Source: an uncultured Sulfitobacter sp. (lineage in GTDB: Bacteria; Pseudomonadota; Alphaproteobacteria; Rhodobacterales; Rhodobacteraceae). From it: a stretch of 64,000 nucleotides of DNA. A program made the translations under genes and the position numbers. This document shows, one piece after another, positions 54,191-62,612 of this stretch. Within the stretch, counting starts at the first letter, position 1; every line of letters starts with the position of its first letter. The DNA lies in assembly GCF_947502895.1 (NCBI RefSeq), contig NZ_CANNBM010000002.1, positions 930,001 to 994,000 of the forward strand, written 5' to 3'. Under the pieces are notes generated by a model. The model did no database searches, was not told the origin of the DNA, and was given only the letters and a program-made list of their open reading frames with translations.

Positions 54191-54405
54191 ATTGTGTTGA
54201 AAAACTCCGGATTTTGGATGCCGCAATTTTTCGGAAAGAACCCGTGAAACCCAAAAGTCAGATGATATCTGCCATGAGGCGCAGTGAGCTGATGCATGAG
54301 GGGCAGAGGGCCAATTTGCCCGAACCCCTCGCCTCAAAAATTCCGTCGCGCCGTACGGACATAAATTTCGCCGATTTTGCCAAAAACGGAGTTTTTCAAC
54401 ACAAT
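54191..54405. repeat. 215-bp MITE-like element
   Basis: ATTGTGTTGAAAAACTCCG at 54191-54209 and its exact complement at 54387-54405 bound a 215-bp segment with no coding capacity. Similarity continues a few bases inward (ATTTTGG against TTTTTGG). It looks like a deletion derivative of an insertion sequence. No clear target duplication is seen. The family could not be assigned. Confidence 0.7.
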
Positions 54406-54581
54406 CGGCTCACTGCCGACCTTCGCTGCGTTTGCACAACAGAAAAAACTGGTTGATGCCCTGAGCGTCCGCTTCCTTCTCGCTGCCCTTTCGATTTCGC
54501 ACCTGCAGCGAATGTCGGCAATCCCGCCCAAGGTTAAAGTAATTACATCGATACCAGATCGCAACGGATGGAAAGCACCAA

Positions 54582-55676
54582 TCAATGCAACAATGGCCGA
54601 GAATAAGCTATTTCTGCCCGCTCAATCATTCGTTTGACCGTCCTCAAGCTCGGCCCCCCGATATCGCCATGACACGACAGAATGATCTCTTCGATAACTG
54701 CGACCGCCTCATCAGGAAGATTATGCGCTCTACCCAGACGCTGCGCGAAACCGACAAGGTGCTGTTTTGACACCGGAGGCAATTCCAGCGGCGGACAGCG
54801 GCTCAAAAGGGGCTCAGGAAGGCCGCGCAAACCATTCGCCGTCAGCACCCACCCCACCCATGAGAGATCAAACTGGACGCGGTAGTAGGGGCATTGCCAA
54901 GTCGAAGCCGTCATTCTTTCCAAAAGTGGCAAGAGCCCATCGGTCAAGCTGAACCGCAGCCCCTTATCTGAGTTCACGTCACCCGCCTTTTCCACCTCAT
55001 CAACAACAATGATCGGATCGGCACATCTTTCTCTGAGGATTGTCTCAACGATCTTACCAGGCCCGGCACTGCCCCAGCCACGCTGTGAGCCGATAAGTGC
55101 AAAGCTTGCAGGCTCACCGGTAGCCTCGACGACGGTAGTCGGCACTTCGAGCAGTTTACCAAGCCTCCGCGCCCAGTGGGATTTGCCGATACCCGGTGGG
55201 CCGAGAAGCAAAAGTGGCGCAAACTGGATGCTGGGACGGCCCTCGCGAACGGATTTCCGCATCGAGTGCTCGGTGGCAGGCGCCATCCAAGGCATCTCCT
55301 CGTGCAGGGTCGCGGCAAGGACATCTGCATCGTATTCGTTAGAGATCCTTGAGACTGTCGCGCCGTCCTGCAGTCTACGAAGGGCATTCCGATCCTCTGT
55401 TTTCAGGTGCTGCATCCCTGTCGCTGCCTCTTGCAACTCGACATATCTCAAAGCGCGCCTCTCGATCTTGATCTTATCTTGAGTTGAAAGAGAGTTCACA
55501 GAAAGGTCGAAAGTTTCCGTCGGGCCATCTTCTGCAAATCTCTCAATTTGTTCGGCGGCACATCGCTGCTCGCGAAAGCCTCTCAGAAATCTGGAGAACC
55601 TCCGTTCAAGATCGGCGACCGTAGGGGTTTTGTCGAAGAAGCGAATGTTCGCGATCGGGATGTTTGATTTCAGCAT
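54582..55676 (-). CDS. Lon-like AAA+ ATPase beside the transposon right end
   Basis: A 364-residue cytoplasmic protein; ATG at 55676 follows AAGGA. The N-terminal 150 residues are helical and unrecognised. A AAA+ module follows: Walker A GPPGIGKS at 159-166, Walker B PIIVVDE at 221-227, sensor-1 VLTAN near 280 and an arginine-finger candidate Arg292 (PLLSRCPP). The order and spacing resemble the Lon AAA domain, but the protease domain is absent. It lies about 300 bp inside the right end, away from the other transposition genes. A role in element biology is possible but unproven. Confidence 0.78.
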   Translation of the reverse strand: MLKSNIPIANIRFFDKTPTVADLERRFSRFLRGFREQRCAAEQIERFAEDGPTETFDLSVNSLSTQDKIKIERRALRYVELQEAATGMQHLKTEDRNALRRLQDGATVSRISNEYDADVLAATLHEEMPWMAPATEHSMRKSVREGRPSIQFAPLLLLGPPGIGKSHWARRLGKLLEVPTTVVEATGEPASFALIGSQRGWGSAGPGKIVETILRERCADPIIVVDEVEKAGDVNSDKGLRFSLTDGLLPLLERMTASTWQCPYYRVQFDLSWVGWVLTANGLRGLPEPLLSRCPPLELPPVSKQHLVGFAQRLGRAHNLPDEAVAVIEEIILSCHGDIGGPSLRTVKRMIERAEIAYSRPLLH

Positions 55677-55820
55677 GTTGGATTCCTTTCAGATCCCAGC
55701 ACACAGCTTTGCTATGCACCGGTTGCCAGACCGAGGGTCGGACAAGGGTTTTGATATGAAAGGCTCCGGAGCCTTGGAACGGAAAGTGAACAAATGAAGA
55801 GGCTGTGTCAACGTAGGCGA

Positions 55821-55854
55821 GGGGCCACTGTAGATGCTTGTCTACAGTGGCCCC
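55821..55854. other. Perfect 13-bp hairpin near the right end
   Basis: GGGGCCACTGTAG at 55821-55833 and its exact complement at 55842-55854 surround an 8-nt loop. No T-run follows on either strand. Position between the right end and the AAA+ gene suggests it could block transcription entering from nrdJ, which lost its own terminator. Confidence 0.6.
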
Positions 55855-55910
55855 TCAAAACTTCCAGATCACCAGAAATTAAAAAACACTTTAAAACAAT
55901 GCCTTAACTT

Positions 55911-55982
55911 CAACTGGCAAAAATAGCATAGTAAAGTGGCAGACTTTTTACCCCGTTTGGCAGAAAATAGGGTGTCTTTTCA
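55911..55982 (-). repeat. Transposon right end with three transposase-site motifs
   Basis: The terminal repeat spans 55958-55982. Read inward on the minus strand, three motif copies follow at about 22-bp steps: TATTTTCTGCCA (terminal), AAAAGTCTGCCA (55933-55950) and CTATTTTTGCCA (55911-55930). This tight packing resembles the Tn7 right end, which is the end next to the target gene. Confidence 0.85.
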
Positions 55983-55987
55983 CCACA
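55983..55987. repeat. Target-site duplication (right copy)
   Basis: CCACA, identical to 15391-15395. Only 22 bp separate it from the nrdJ stop codon. Confidence 0.9.
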
Positions 55988-56009
55988 CTCTTCCACCTCG
56001 CGGTCTATC

Positions 56010-58298
56010 TCAGCCGCACTTGCTGTGCCCGCAGCTGCCACACGTCATACAGCCTTCGACCATCCGCAGGTCGAACTGGCCGCAGCTTGCGCAGGCTTTG
56101 CCGCGTGGTTTTTCCAACCCGACGACTTTGGCTTGCGGGTCGGCCTTCAGGCCCAACCCTTCACCAGCGATGAACCCGGTCGTGATCAAGTGCTGCTCGA
56201 TCACGCCGCCGATGGCTGCCAGAATGGACGGGATATATTTGCCGCCCATCCATGCGCCCCCGCGCGGATCGAACACGGCTTTCAGCTCCTCTACCACAAA
56301 CGATACATCACCGCCGCGACGGAACACCGCCGAGATCATGCGCGTCAGCGCCACAGTCCATGCAAAGTTCTCCATGTTTTTGGAGTTGATGAACACTTCG
56401 AACGGACGGCGATGCCCGCCAACCACCAGATCGTTCACCGTGATATACAACGCATGTTCGCTATCGGGCCATTTGATCTTGTAGGTTGAGCCTTCCAGCT
56501 CTTGTGGACGGTCCAGCGGCTCGGACATATAGATGACGTCACCATGCGGGGCTTGTGGCTCTTCACCGTCGTGGCTCACCACTTCCGGGGCGGCTTGTTT
56601 GTCCTCTGACACCGACAGGACCGATCCTGTCACGTCATTGGGGCGGTATGTTGTGCAGCCTTTGCAGCCTGTGTCCCACGCCTCCATATAGACGTCCTTA
56701 AAGCTCTCGAACGAGATATCTTCGGGGCAGTTGATCGTCTTGGAGATGCTGGAATCGATCCATTTCTGTGCTGCCGCCTGCATTTTTACATGCTCGATGG
56801 GGGCCAGCGTCTGGGCATTGACGAAATAATCGGGCAGCGGGGCGTCACCTTTCAGGTCGCGCCACATCTGTACGGCATAGTCCACCACCTCTTCTTCTGT
56901 GCGGCTGCCGTCCTTTTGAAGCACCTTGCGCGTATAGGCATAGGCAAACACCGGCTCGATGCCCGATGATACATTACCCGCATACAGGCTGATGGTGCCT
57001 GTGGGCGCAATAGAGGTCAGCAGCGCGTTGCGGATGCCGTGGGTGCGGATCGCATCGCGCACATCCTCGTCCATCGCACGCATCGTGCCAGAGGCCAGAT
57101 ACTCATCCGCGTCAAACAGCGGAAACGCGCCCTTCTCCTTGGCCAAATCTACTGACGCCAGATATGCGGCGCGGGCGATGGCGTGCAGCCAATCCTCTGT
57201 CTGACGCGCCGCCTCGTCCGAGCCATAGCGCAGGCCCAGCATCAGCAGGGCGTCGGCCAGACCCGTCACGCCCAGACCGATACGGCGCTTGTTCTTGGCT
57301 TCAAGCTGCTGCGCTTCCAGCGGGAACTTCGACACATCCACCACATTGTCCATCATGCGCACAGATGTCGCCACCAGCGCGTTCAGCGCCTCGATATCCA
57401 GTGCTGCGGTCTCCTCGAACGGGGTCGTTACCAGACGCGCCATGTTGATCGAGCCGAGGAGGCAAGCGCCATAGGGCGGCAGCGGCTGCTCACCGCAGGG
57501 GTTGGTGGCGGCGATTGTTTCGCAATAGCTCAGGTTGTTGGCATCGTTGATGCGGTCGATAAAGATCACACCGGGTTCGGCGAAATCGTAGGTCGCCTGC
57601 ATGATCGCATTCCACAGGTCCAGCGCCTGTACCGTCTTGTAGGTCTTGCCATCAAATTTCAGGTCCCACGGACCATTCGCCTTGACCGCTTCCATGAAGG
57701 GGTCGGTAATCAGCACGGACATATTGAACATCCGCAACCGCGCAGCGTCCGACTTGGCAGTGATGAAATCCTCAACATCGGGGTGGTCGCACCGCATGGT
57801 CGCCATCATCGCACCACGGCGGCTGCCTGCGGACATGATCGTGCGGCACATCGCGTCCCAGACATCCATGAAGGACAAGGGGCCAGAGGCATCCGCCGAC
57901 ACGCCCAGCACATCCGCACCCTTGGGACGGATCGTGCTGAAATCGTAACCGATCCCGCCGCCCTGCTGCATGGTCAGCGCGGCCTCTTTGAGCATGTCGA
58001 AAATACCGCTCATGCTGTCGGGGACCGTACCCATGACGAAACAGTTAAACAGCGTCACACGTCGCGCCGTGCCTGCGCCAGCAGTGATGCGACCAGCGGG
58101 CAGATATTTGAAATCCTCCAGCGCGTCATAGAAGGTCTCTTCCCAGCCGTCCTTGTCATCTTCGACCTGTGCCAGATCGCGCGCAATACGGCGCCACGTA
58201 TCCTCGACCGTAACGTCATGCGGCGTGCCATCGGCCGCCTTGAACCGGTATTTCATGTCCCAGATTTGTTCAGCGATCGGGGCGGCAAAGCGGGTCAT
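56010..58298 (-). CDS. nrdJ: Adenosylcobalamin-dependent ribonucleoside-diphosphate reductase (class II)
   Basis: A 762-residue enzyme; ATG at 58298 follows GAGGA. It reduces ribonucleotides to deoxyribonucleotides using B12. Visible blocks: GGGIGYDFSTIRPKGADV, SAGSRRGAMMATMRCDHPDVEDFI, NPCGEQPLPPYGACLLGSINMARL and the C-terminal Cys-rich tail CASCGQF...CMTCGSCGHSKC. No cobalamin riboswitch is seen in the 140 bp upstream. Its 3' end is intact and is the apparent attachment site of the transposon. Confidence 0.95.
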   Translation of the reverse strand: MTRFAAPIAEQIWDMKYRFKAADGTPHDVTVEDTWRRIARDLAQVEDDKDGWEETFYDALEDFKYLPAGRITAGAGTARRVTLFNCFVMGTVPDSMSGIFDMLKEAALTMQQGGGIGYDFSTIRPKGADVLGVSADASGPLSFMDVWDAMCRTIMSAGSRRGAMMATMRCDHPDVEDFITAKSDAARLRMFNMSVLITDPFMEAVKANGPWDLKFDGKTYKTVQALDLWNAIMQATYDFAEPGVIFIDRINDANNLSYCETIAATNPCGEQPLPPYGACLLGSINMARLVTTPFEETAALDIEALNALVATSVRMMDNVVDVSKFPLEAQQLEAKNKRRIGLGVTGLADALLMLGLRYGSDEAARQTEDWLHAIARAAYLASVDLAKEKGAFPLFDADEYLASGTMRAMDEDVRDAIRTHGIRNALLTSIAPTGTISLYAGNVSSGIEPVFAYAYTRKVLQKDGSRTEEEVVDYAVQMWRDLKGDAPLPDYFVNAQTLAPIEHVKMQAAAQKWIDSSISKTINCPEDISFESFKDVYMEAWDTGCKGCTTYRPNDVTGSVLSVSEDKQAAPEVVSHDGEEPQAPHGDVIYMSEPLDRPQELEGSTYKIKWPDSEHALYITVNDLVVGGHRRPFEVFINSKNMENFAWTVALTRMISAVFRRGGDVSFVVEELKAVFDPRGGAWMGGKYIPSILAAIGGVIEQHLITTGFIAGEGLGLKADPQAKVVGLEKPRGKACASCGQFDLRMVEGCMTCGSCGHSKCG

Positions 58299-58439
58299 GG
58301 GCGATTCCTCGGTGGGGTTAAACAGGAGCTGGAACATAGCGAACAAAGCGCAGATTGGAACCCGCTCTTTGTCGCTATTTCGGAATTAGTATAGCGTCAA
58401 ACTAGCACAGTTTGCATATGATCCCAAACGATATACCCT

Positions 58440-58922
58440 ATGTTGTGGCTCAGGGGTGAGTCTGTGGATAAGTCAGTGGGTAAATCTGTGAGCAACAAAT
58501 TCGTCAATCTCATCAAGCTGTCAGTCGGCACAGACAACATTGAACAGATGGTGGCTTGGCAGGCGCATCGCGCCTCTCTGTCGCCAGACGGACAATACTA
58601 TCACCAGACACGCATGTGGCCCAAGCGCGAGGCTGAAATCATCAACGGTGGTTCAATCTACTGGGTCATCAAAGGCGAGATTTCGGCACGTCAGCGCATC
58701 ATCCGACTGGACGAGAAAATCGGTGTGGACGGCATCCGCCGTTGCGGCATCGTGCTGGACCACGAGGTCATCCCGACCGTCAACGCGCTCAAACGGCCCT
58801 TCCAAGGCTGGCGCTATCTCACGCCACAAGATGCCCCCGCAGACCTCTCCGCAGGGCACAGCAAGGAAGAACCACTGCCGGTGGAATTGAACCGCGCCTT
58901 GGCCGAAATCGGGGTGCTCTAG
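58440..58922 (+). CDS. DUF1489 family protein
   Basis: A small cytoplasmic protein of an alphaproteobacterial family (FVNLIKLSVGTDNIEQMVAWQ, THxTRMWPKR-type block as YHQTRMWPKREAEI, GSIYWVIKGEISARQRI, GWRYLTPQDAP). Function is unknown. The frame opens at 58440 (160 residues), but the family's usual start corresponds to the GTG at 58488 (144 residues), which is preferred. It is divergent from nrdJ. Confidence 0.83.
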   Translation: MLWLRGESVDKSVGKSVSNKFVNLIKLSVGTDNIEQMVAWQAHRASLSPDGQYYHQTRMWPKREAEIINGGSIYWVIKGEISARQRIIRLDEKIGVDGIRRCGIVLDHEVIPTVNALKRPFQGWRYLTPQDAPADLSAGHSKEEPLPVELNRALAEIGVL

Positions 58923-58925
58923 GCG

Positions 58926-59615
58926 CTAGCGCAACCGCGCCAGCAAGGCATCCAAACTCACACGCTCTGCTGCATCCACCTGTGCCACCCGCGACTGCCA
59001 CAGGGTCGCTTGCGAGCGTAGCATCAAACCGTCTTCGAGGATTTTCAGGTGATTGGCGCGCAGCGTCTCACCGGTTGAGGTGATATCGGCAATCGCTTCG
59101 GCTGTCTCGTTCGCCACGGTCCCTTCTGTCGCCCCTTGGCTGTCCACCAGCGCATAGTCCGCCACCCCTGCTTCACGCAGGAACTCGCGCACAAGGCGGT
59201 GGTACTTCGTGGCGATGCGCAGACGGTGGCCATGCACTTCGCGGAACGCGGCGGCAGCGGCGTCCAGATCATGCAGAGTGTCAACATCGCTCCACCCCGC
59301 AGGCACGGCGAGGATCAGATCGGCATGGCCAAACCCCAGTTCCGCCAGCGAGATCACGGATTGATCCCACAACGCCAGCTTTTCATAGACCAGATCAGTG
59401 CCCGTCACCCCCAGATGGATACGCCCCGCTGCCAACTCGCGCGGGATTTCTCCCGCTGACAACAGCACCAGCGCGACGCCATCGATGCCCTCAACAACGC
59501 CTGCATATTCGCGGTCCGACCCGCTGCGCGCCAGATGAATGCCGCGTGCGCCGAACCACTCGAATGTCTTCTCCATCAGCCGCCCCTTGGACGGCACCCC
59601 CAGCTTGAGCGTCAT
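58926..59615 (-). CDS. hisG: ATP phosphoribosyltransferase catalytic subunit (short form)
   Basis: A 229-residue enzyme catalysing the first step of histidine synthesis (ATP + PRPP). It starts LKLGVPSKGRLMEKTFEWF and includes GVTGTDLVYE and the PRPP loop segment LVDSQGATEGTVANETAEAIADITSTGETLRAN. It lacks the C-terminal regulatory domain, so it is the short HisG that needs HisZ, encoded just upstream with a 4-bp overlap. Confidence 0.95.
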   Translation of the reverse strand: MTLKLGVPSKGRLMEKTFEWFGARGIHLARSGSDREYAGVVEGIDGVALVLLSAGEIPRELAAGRIHLGVTGTDLVYEKLALWDQSVISLAELGFGHADLILAVPAGWSDVDTLHDLDAAAAAFREVHGHRLRIATKYHRLVREFLREAGVADYALVDSQGATEGTVANETAEAIADITSTGETLRANHLKILEDGLMLRSQATLWQSRVAQVDAAERVSLDALLARLR

Positions 59616-60706
59616 AGACCTGCCTCCAGTTCCAGCATCACACCGGGGCGCATCACGCCGCCTACCGCAGGAATTTCACGATTGCCCTCAAGGCTGGCCC
59701 CCAGCCGCCGCGTCAGCGCGTCATAGCGTCCGCCTGTGGCCAACGGCGGCAGATCGGGCCGCAGCACAGAGCGGAAGCCAAAAACAAACCCGTCATAATA
59801 CTCCATCGAAGTACGCCCGTAGTTCGCCTCGAACATCAGCGTGTCAACATCCACGCCCCGCGCTGCCAGCGCATCTTTACGCGCGGCGACACCTGCCACG
59901 GCAGGAATGATCGCGGGCAGATCAACCGACAGATCGTGCAACCGCTCCAACGCAAGCGGCATAGGCGCGGACAGCGACAACAACGTCTCGATCAGCTGCA
60001 CAGATTTCTCCGCCAGAGGAGGCGCTTTGGCGTCCTCGCGCAGGGCCGCGATCCGCGTGTCCACGTCGTGCTGGCGGCGCACGCCGACCAAGGGCGCGGC
60101 AGCAGGCACATCCCCCGCCAGCAATGCCGCCCGCGCAGGCGGCACAGGAATCCAGCCCGCAAACTGCGACAGCAAAGCGCGAAAACGCCGTGGCCGCCAG
60201 ATATGGCGCATTAATGCGTTCTTGCGCAGTTCGGTCGTGTCCAATCCCTGCACGACCGCCATCAAAATACCGATATCCCCGGTCACGGCCCGCACATCCA
60301 GATCACCCAAAGCCTGCGCAATCAGCGCAAACACTTCCGCATCGCTCGCGGCGGGGTCTTTACGCTCGAAAACCTCGTAACCGACCTGCACATATTCATT
60401 GGCCCGCTCGGGGTGGGTTTCCTGACGGCGAAACACCTCGCCCGCATAGGTATAGCGCGCAGGCTCTGCCCCCTCGGCCATGTGCATTTGCACCACAGGA
60501 ACGGTGAAATCGGGCCGCAGCATCTGCTCACCGCGCAACGCGTCCGACGTTACATAGGCCCGCGCGCGAATATCCTCGCCATAGAGGTCCAGCAGAGTGC
60601 CCGCCGGTTGCAGGATCGGCGGCTCTACCGCCTGCGCGCCCTGAGCTTCGAACTCTGCGCGCAACGCGGCTGCCTTGGCGTTGGTCTGCGCGCGTGTGGG
60701 GCTCAC
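59612..60706 (-). CDS. hisZ: ATP phosphoribosyltransferase regulatory subunit
   Basis: A 364-residue HisRS-like paralogue that forms a complex with short HisG and confers histidine feedback. Class II synthetase motif 2 remnant (RYTYAGEVFRRQETHPERANEYVQVGYEVF) is present, while the tRNA-binding domain is absent. It overlaps hisS and hisG by 4 bp each. Confidence 0.93.
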   Translation of the reverse strand: MSPTRAQTNAKAAALRAEFEAQGAQAVEPPILQPAGTLLDLYGEDIRARAYVTSDALRGEQMLRPDFTVPVVQMHMAEGAEPARYTYAGEVFRRQETHPERANEYVQVGYEVFERKDPAASDAEVFALIAQALGDLDVRAVTGDIGILMAVVQGLDTTELRKNALMRHIWRPRRFRALLSQFAGWIPVPPARAALLAGDVPAAAPLVGVRRQHDVDTRIAALREDAKAPPLAEKSVQLIETLLSLSAPMPLALERLHDLSVDLPAIIPAVAGVAARKDALAARGVDVDTLMFEANYGRTSMEYYDGFVFGFRSVLRPDLPPLATGGRYDALTRRLGASLEGNREIPAVGGVMRPGVMLELEAGL

Positions 60707-62199
60707 CGGTACAGCTCCAGTATTTCGCGTACGCGTTCCACCAGATCGCCACGCGGCACTTCATACTGGCTCGGACGATCGCGCCATTCTTCCAGCGTTG
60801 CATTTTCAGCCATCTTGGCCCCAAGGATCAAATCCTTGATCTGGATCACACCGTTTTCCTTCTCGGTATCGCCCTCGATCACCGCAATCGGGCTGCCGCG
60901 CTTGTCGGCATATTTCAACTGGTTGCCAAAGTTCTTTGGATTGCCCAGATAGACCTCTGCCCTGATCCCGGCCTGACGCAATTCTGCCACCATGGCCTGA
61001 TAATCCGCCATCCGCGCCTTATCCATGACCGTGACAACCACAGGCCCCGGTGCCGCAGTATCAATCCGCCCTTTGGCGTGCAGCGCGGCCAGCAATCGGT
61101 CCACCCCGATGGATACACCTGTCGCAGGCACCTCCTGCCCCGTAAACCGCTTGACCAGATCGTCATACCGACCGCCACCCGCAACCGAGCCAAAGTTGCG
61201 CGCGCGCCCCTTCTCGTCCTTGATCTCAAAGGTCAGCTCGGCCTCGTAGACAGGGCCAGTATAGTAACCAAGGCCGCGTACGACTGACGGGTCGATCTCG
61301 ATCCGGTCAGGGCCATAGCCACCTGCTGCCAGTAATTCCGCAATGGCTTCCAACTCGTCCACACCGTCGCGGCCAACAGCACTTTCGCCGACCAACTCAC
61401 GCAGACGCTTGCATGTCGCGGCACCGCTGTCGCGCTTGGCCTGCATAAAGCCCATCACCACATCAGCACTGACATCATTCAGCCCCGCACCCTCGGTGAA
61501 ATCGCCGCTCTCGTCCTTGCGGCCTTCCCCCAACAGCGCCCGCACGCCATCCGCGCCCAGACGGTCCAGCTTGTCTATCGCGCGCAAAACGATGCCGCGC
61601 TCAGCCTCTTTGTCGTCCCCTGACAGGCCTGCAACCTCCAGCACGCCGTTCAAAACCTTGCGGTTGTTCACCCGAACAATGTAGTCACCGCGCTCGATGC
61701 CCACTTCTTCCAGACAATCAGCCAACATTGCGCAAATCTCGGCATCCGCCGCCACGCTGCCCGTGCCAACCGTATCCGCATCACATTGATAAAACTGTCG
61801 ATACCGCCCCGGCCCGGGCTTTTCGTTGCGCCAGACTGGCCCCATGGCATAGCGGCGGTACGGCGTGGGCAGTTCGTTGCGGTGCTGCGCATAGACCCGC
61901 GCCAGCGGTGCTGTCAGATCATACCGCAGGGCCAGCCAGTCGCCCGCCTTTTCCGCCTCGGCATCCTCTTGCCATGCAAACACCCCCTCGTTCGGGCGGT
62001 CCACATCGGGCAGGAACTTGCCCAGCGCCTCGACCTTCTCCACCGCCGCACTCTCCAGCGCGTCAAAGCCGTAGCGATGATAGACCGCAGCAATCTTGGA
62101 CAGCATTTCAGCGCGCTGGGTTACTTCGGCACCGAAATAGTCGCGGAACCCGCGGGGCGTTTCCGCCTTGGGGCGCGGAGTCTTTTTGGGCTTGGCCAT
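60703..62199 (-). CDS. hisS: Histidyl-tRNA synthetase
   Basis: A 498-residue class II synthetase. Motif 2 is YRRYAMGPVWRNEKPGPGRYRQFYQCDADTVG, the histidine-specific blocks are RGLGYYTGPVYEAEL and GGRYDDLVKRF, and the anticodon-binding domain begins near PVVVTVMDKARMADYQ. It charges tRNA-His. It is first in the hisS-hisZ-hisG operon, a common alphaproteobacterial order. Confidence 0.95.
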   Translation of the reverse strand: MAKPKKTPRPKAETPRGFRDYFGAEVTQRAEMLSKIAAVYHRYGFDALESAAVEKVEALGKFLPDVDRPNEGVFAWQEDAEAEKAGDWLALRYDLTAPLARVYAQHRNELPTPYRRYAMGPVWRNEKPGPGRYRQFYQCDADTVGTGSVAADAEICAMLADCLEEVGIERGDYIVRVNNRKVLNGVLEVAGLSGDDKEAERGIVLRAIDKLDRLGADGVRALLGEGRKDESGDFTEGAGLNDVSADVVMGFMQAKRDSGAATCKRLRELVGESAVGRDGVDELEAIAELLAAGGYGPDRIEIDPSVVRGLGYYTGPVYEAELTFEIKDEKGRARNFGSVAGGGRYDDLVKRFTGQEVPATGVSIGVDRLLAALHAKGRIDTAAPGPVVVTVMDKARMADYQAMVAELRQAGIRAEVYLGNPKNFGNQLKYADKRGSPIAVIEGDTEKENGVIQIKDLILGAKMAENATLEEWRDRPSQYEVPRGDLVERVREILELYR

Positions 62200-62407
62200 G
62201 ATCGTCCTCTAAACGGGGTTCAAATCTCGCGCAGGCTGTAACGGATGCAGGGACGCGGGGCAAGCAACAGCCGCATCACCACAGGTTTGCGAGCACGGCA
62301 CAACCGCCGCCAAAATCGTGTCGCAGGCCCCGCAGGGGGCGGCGTCCGCGCGGTCAATCTGCAGCAATGCCATTGCGCGCCCGTCCGATCACGCCTAACT
62401 GGGCGCT

Positions 62408-62602
62408 ATGGAACATCTCGAAGAACAGCTCGCCCATTTGCAACGCACCGTTGATGATCTGTCAGACATCATCGTTGCCCAACGCAACGAAATCGACCGC
62501 CTCAGCGCACGTGTTGACATGCTCATGCGCCGCGAGGGCGAGCGTGAAGCGGCGGGCGGTGGCGGTGTGGTGGTGGGCGACGAGCGTCCCCCACACTACT
62601 AG
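62408..62602 (+). CDS. slyX: SlyX family protein
   Basis: A 64-residue coiled-coil protein (MEHLEEQLAHLQRTVDDLSDIIVAQRNEIDRLSARVDMLMRR), ending in a glycine-rich stretch and DERPPHY, the family C terminus. Function is unknown. It is convergent with the lipoprotein gene that follows. Confidence 0.85.
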   Translation: MEHLEEQLAHLQRTVDDLSDIIVAQRNEIDRLSARVDMLMRREGEREAAGGGGVVVGDERPPHY

Positions 62603-62612
62603 ATACCGCCGC

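Larger units (their letters stand above)
15396..55982. mobile_element. Tn7-like transposon carrying a metal-resistance island
   Basis: This 40,587-bp element starts TGAAACAACACCC and ends GGGTGTCTTTTCA. The terminal 25 bp of each end are inverted repeats differing at three positions, and the flanks are an exact 5-bp duplication. Each end has three copies of a motif centred on TCTGCCA, the pattern expected for TnsB binding: spread over about 115 bp on the left and packed into about 65 bp on the right, like Tn7 L and R. The tnsA-tniA-tniB-tniQ operon is at the left. The right end lies 22 bp past the nrdJ stop plus the duplication. No tnsE or Cas gene is seen. The cargo is mostly copper and divalent-metal resistance. 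Confidence 0.93.

Noticed and set aside
55821..55854. Classic rho-independent terminator
   Set aside because: The stem is perfect, but there is no T-run on either strand, so it was listed only as a hairpin.
15396..55982. CRISPR-associated transposon
   Set aside because: No repeat array and no cas gene is present. The TniQ protein is long and TnsD-like, as expected for fixed-site targeting.
58299..58440. Cobalamin riboswitch before B12-dependent nrdJ
   Set aside because: The 140-bp leader is too short and no B12-box-like sequence is seen.
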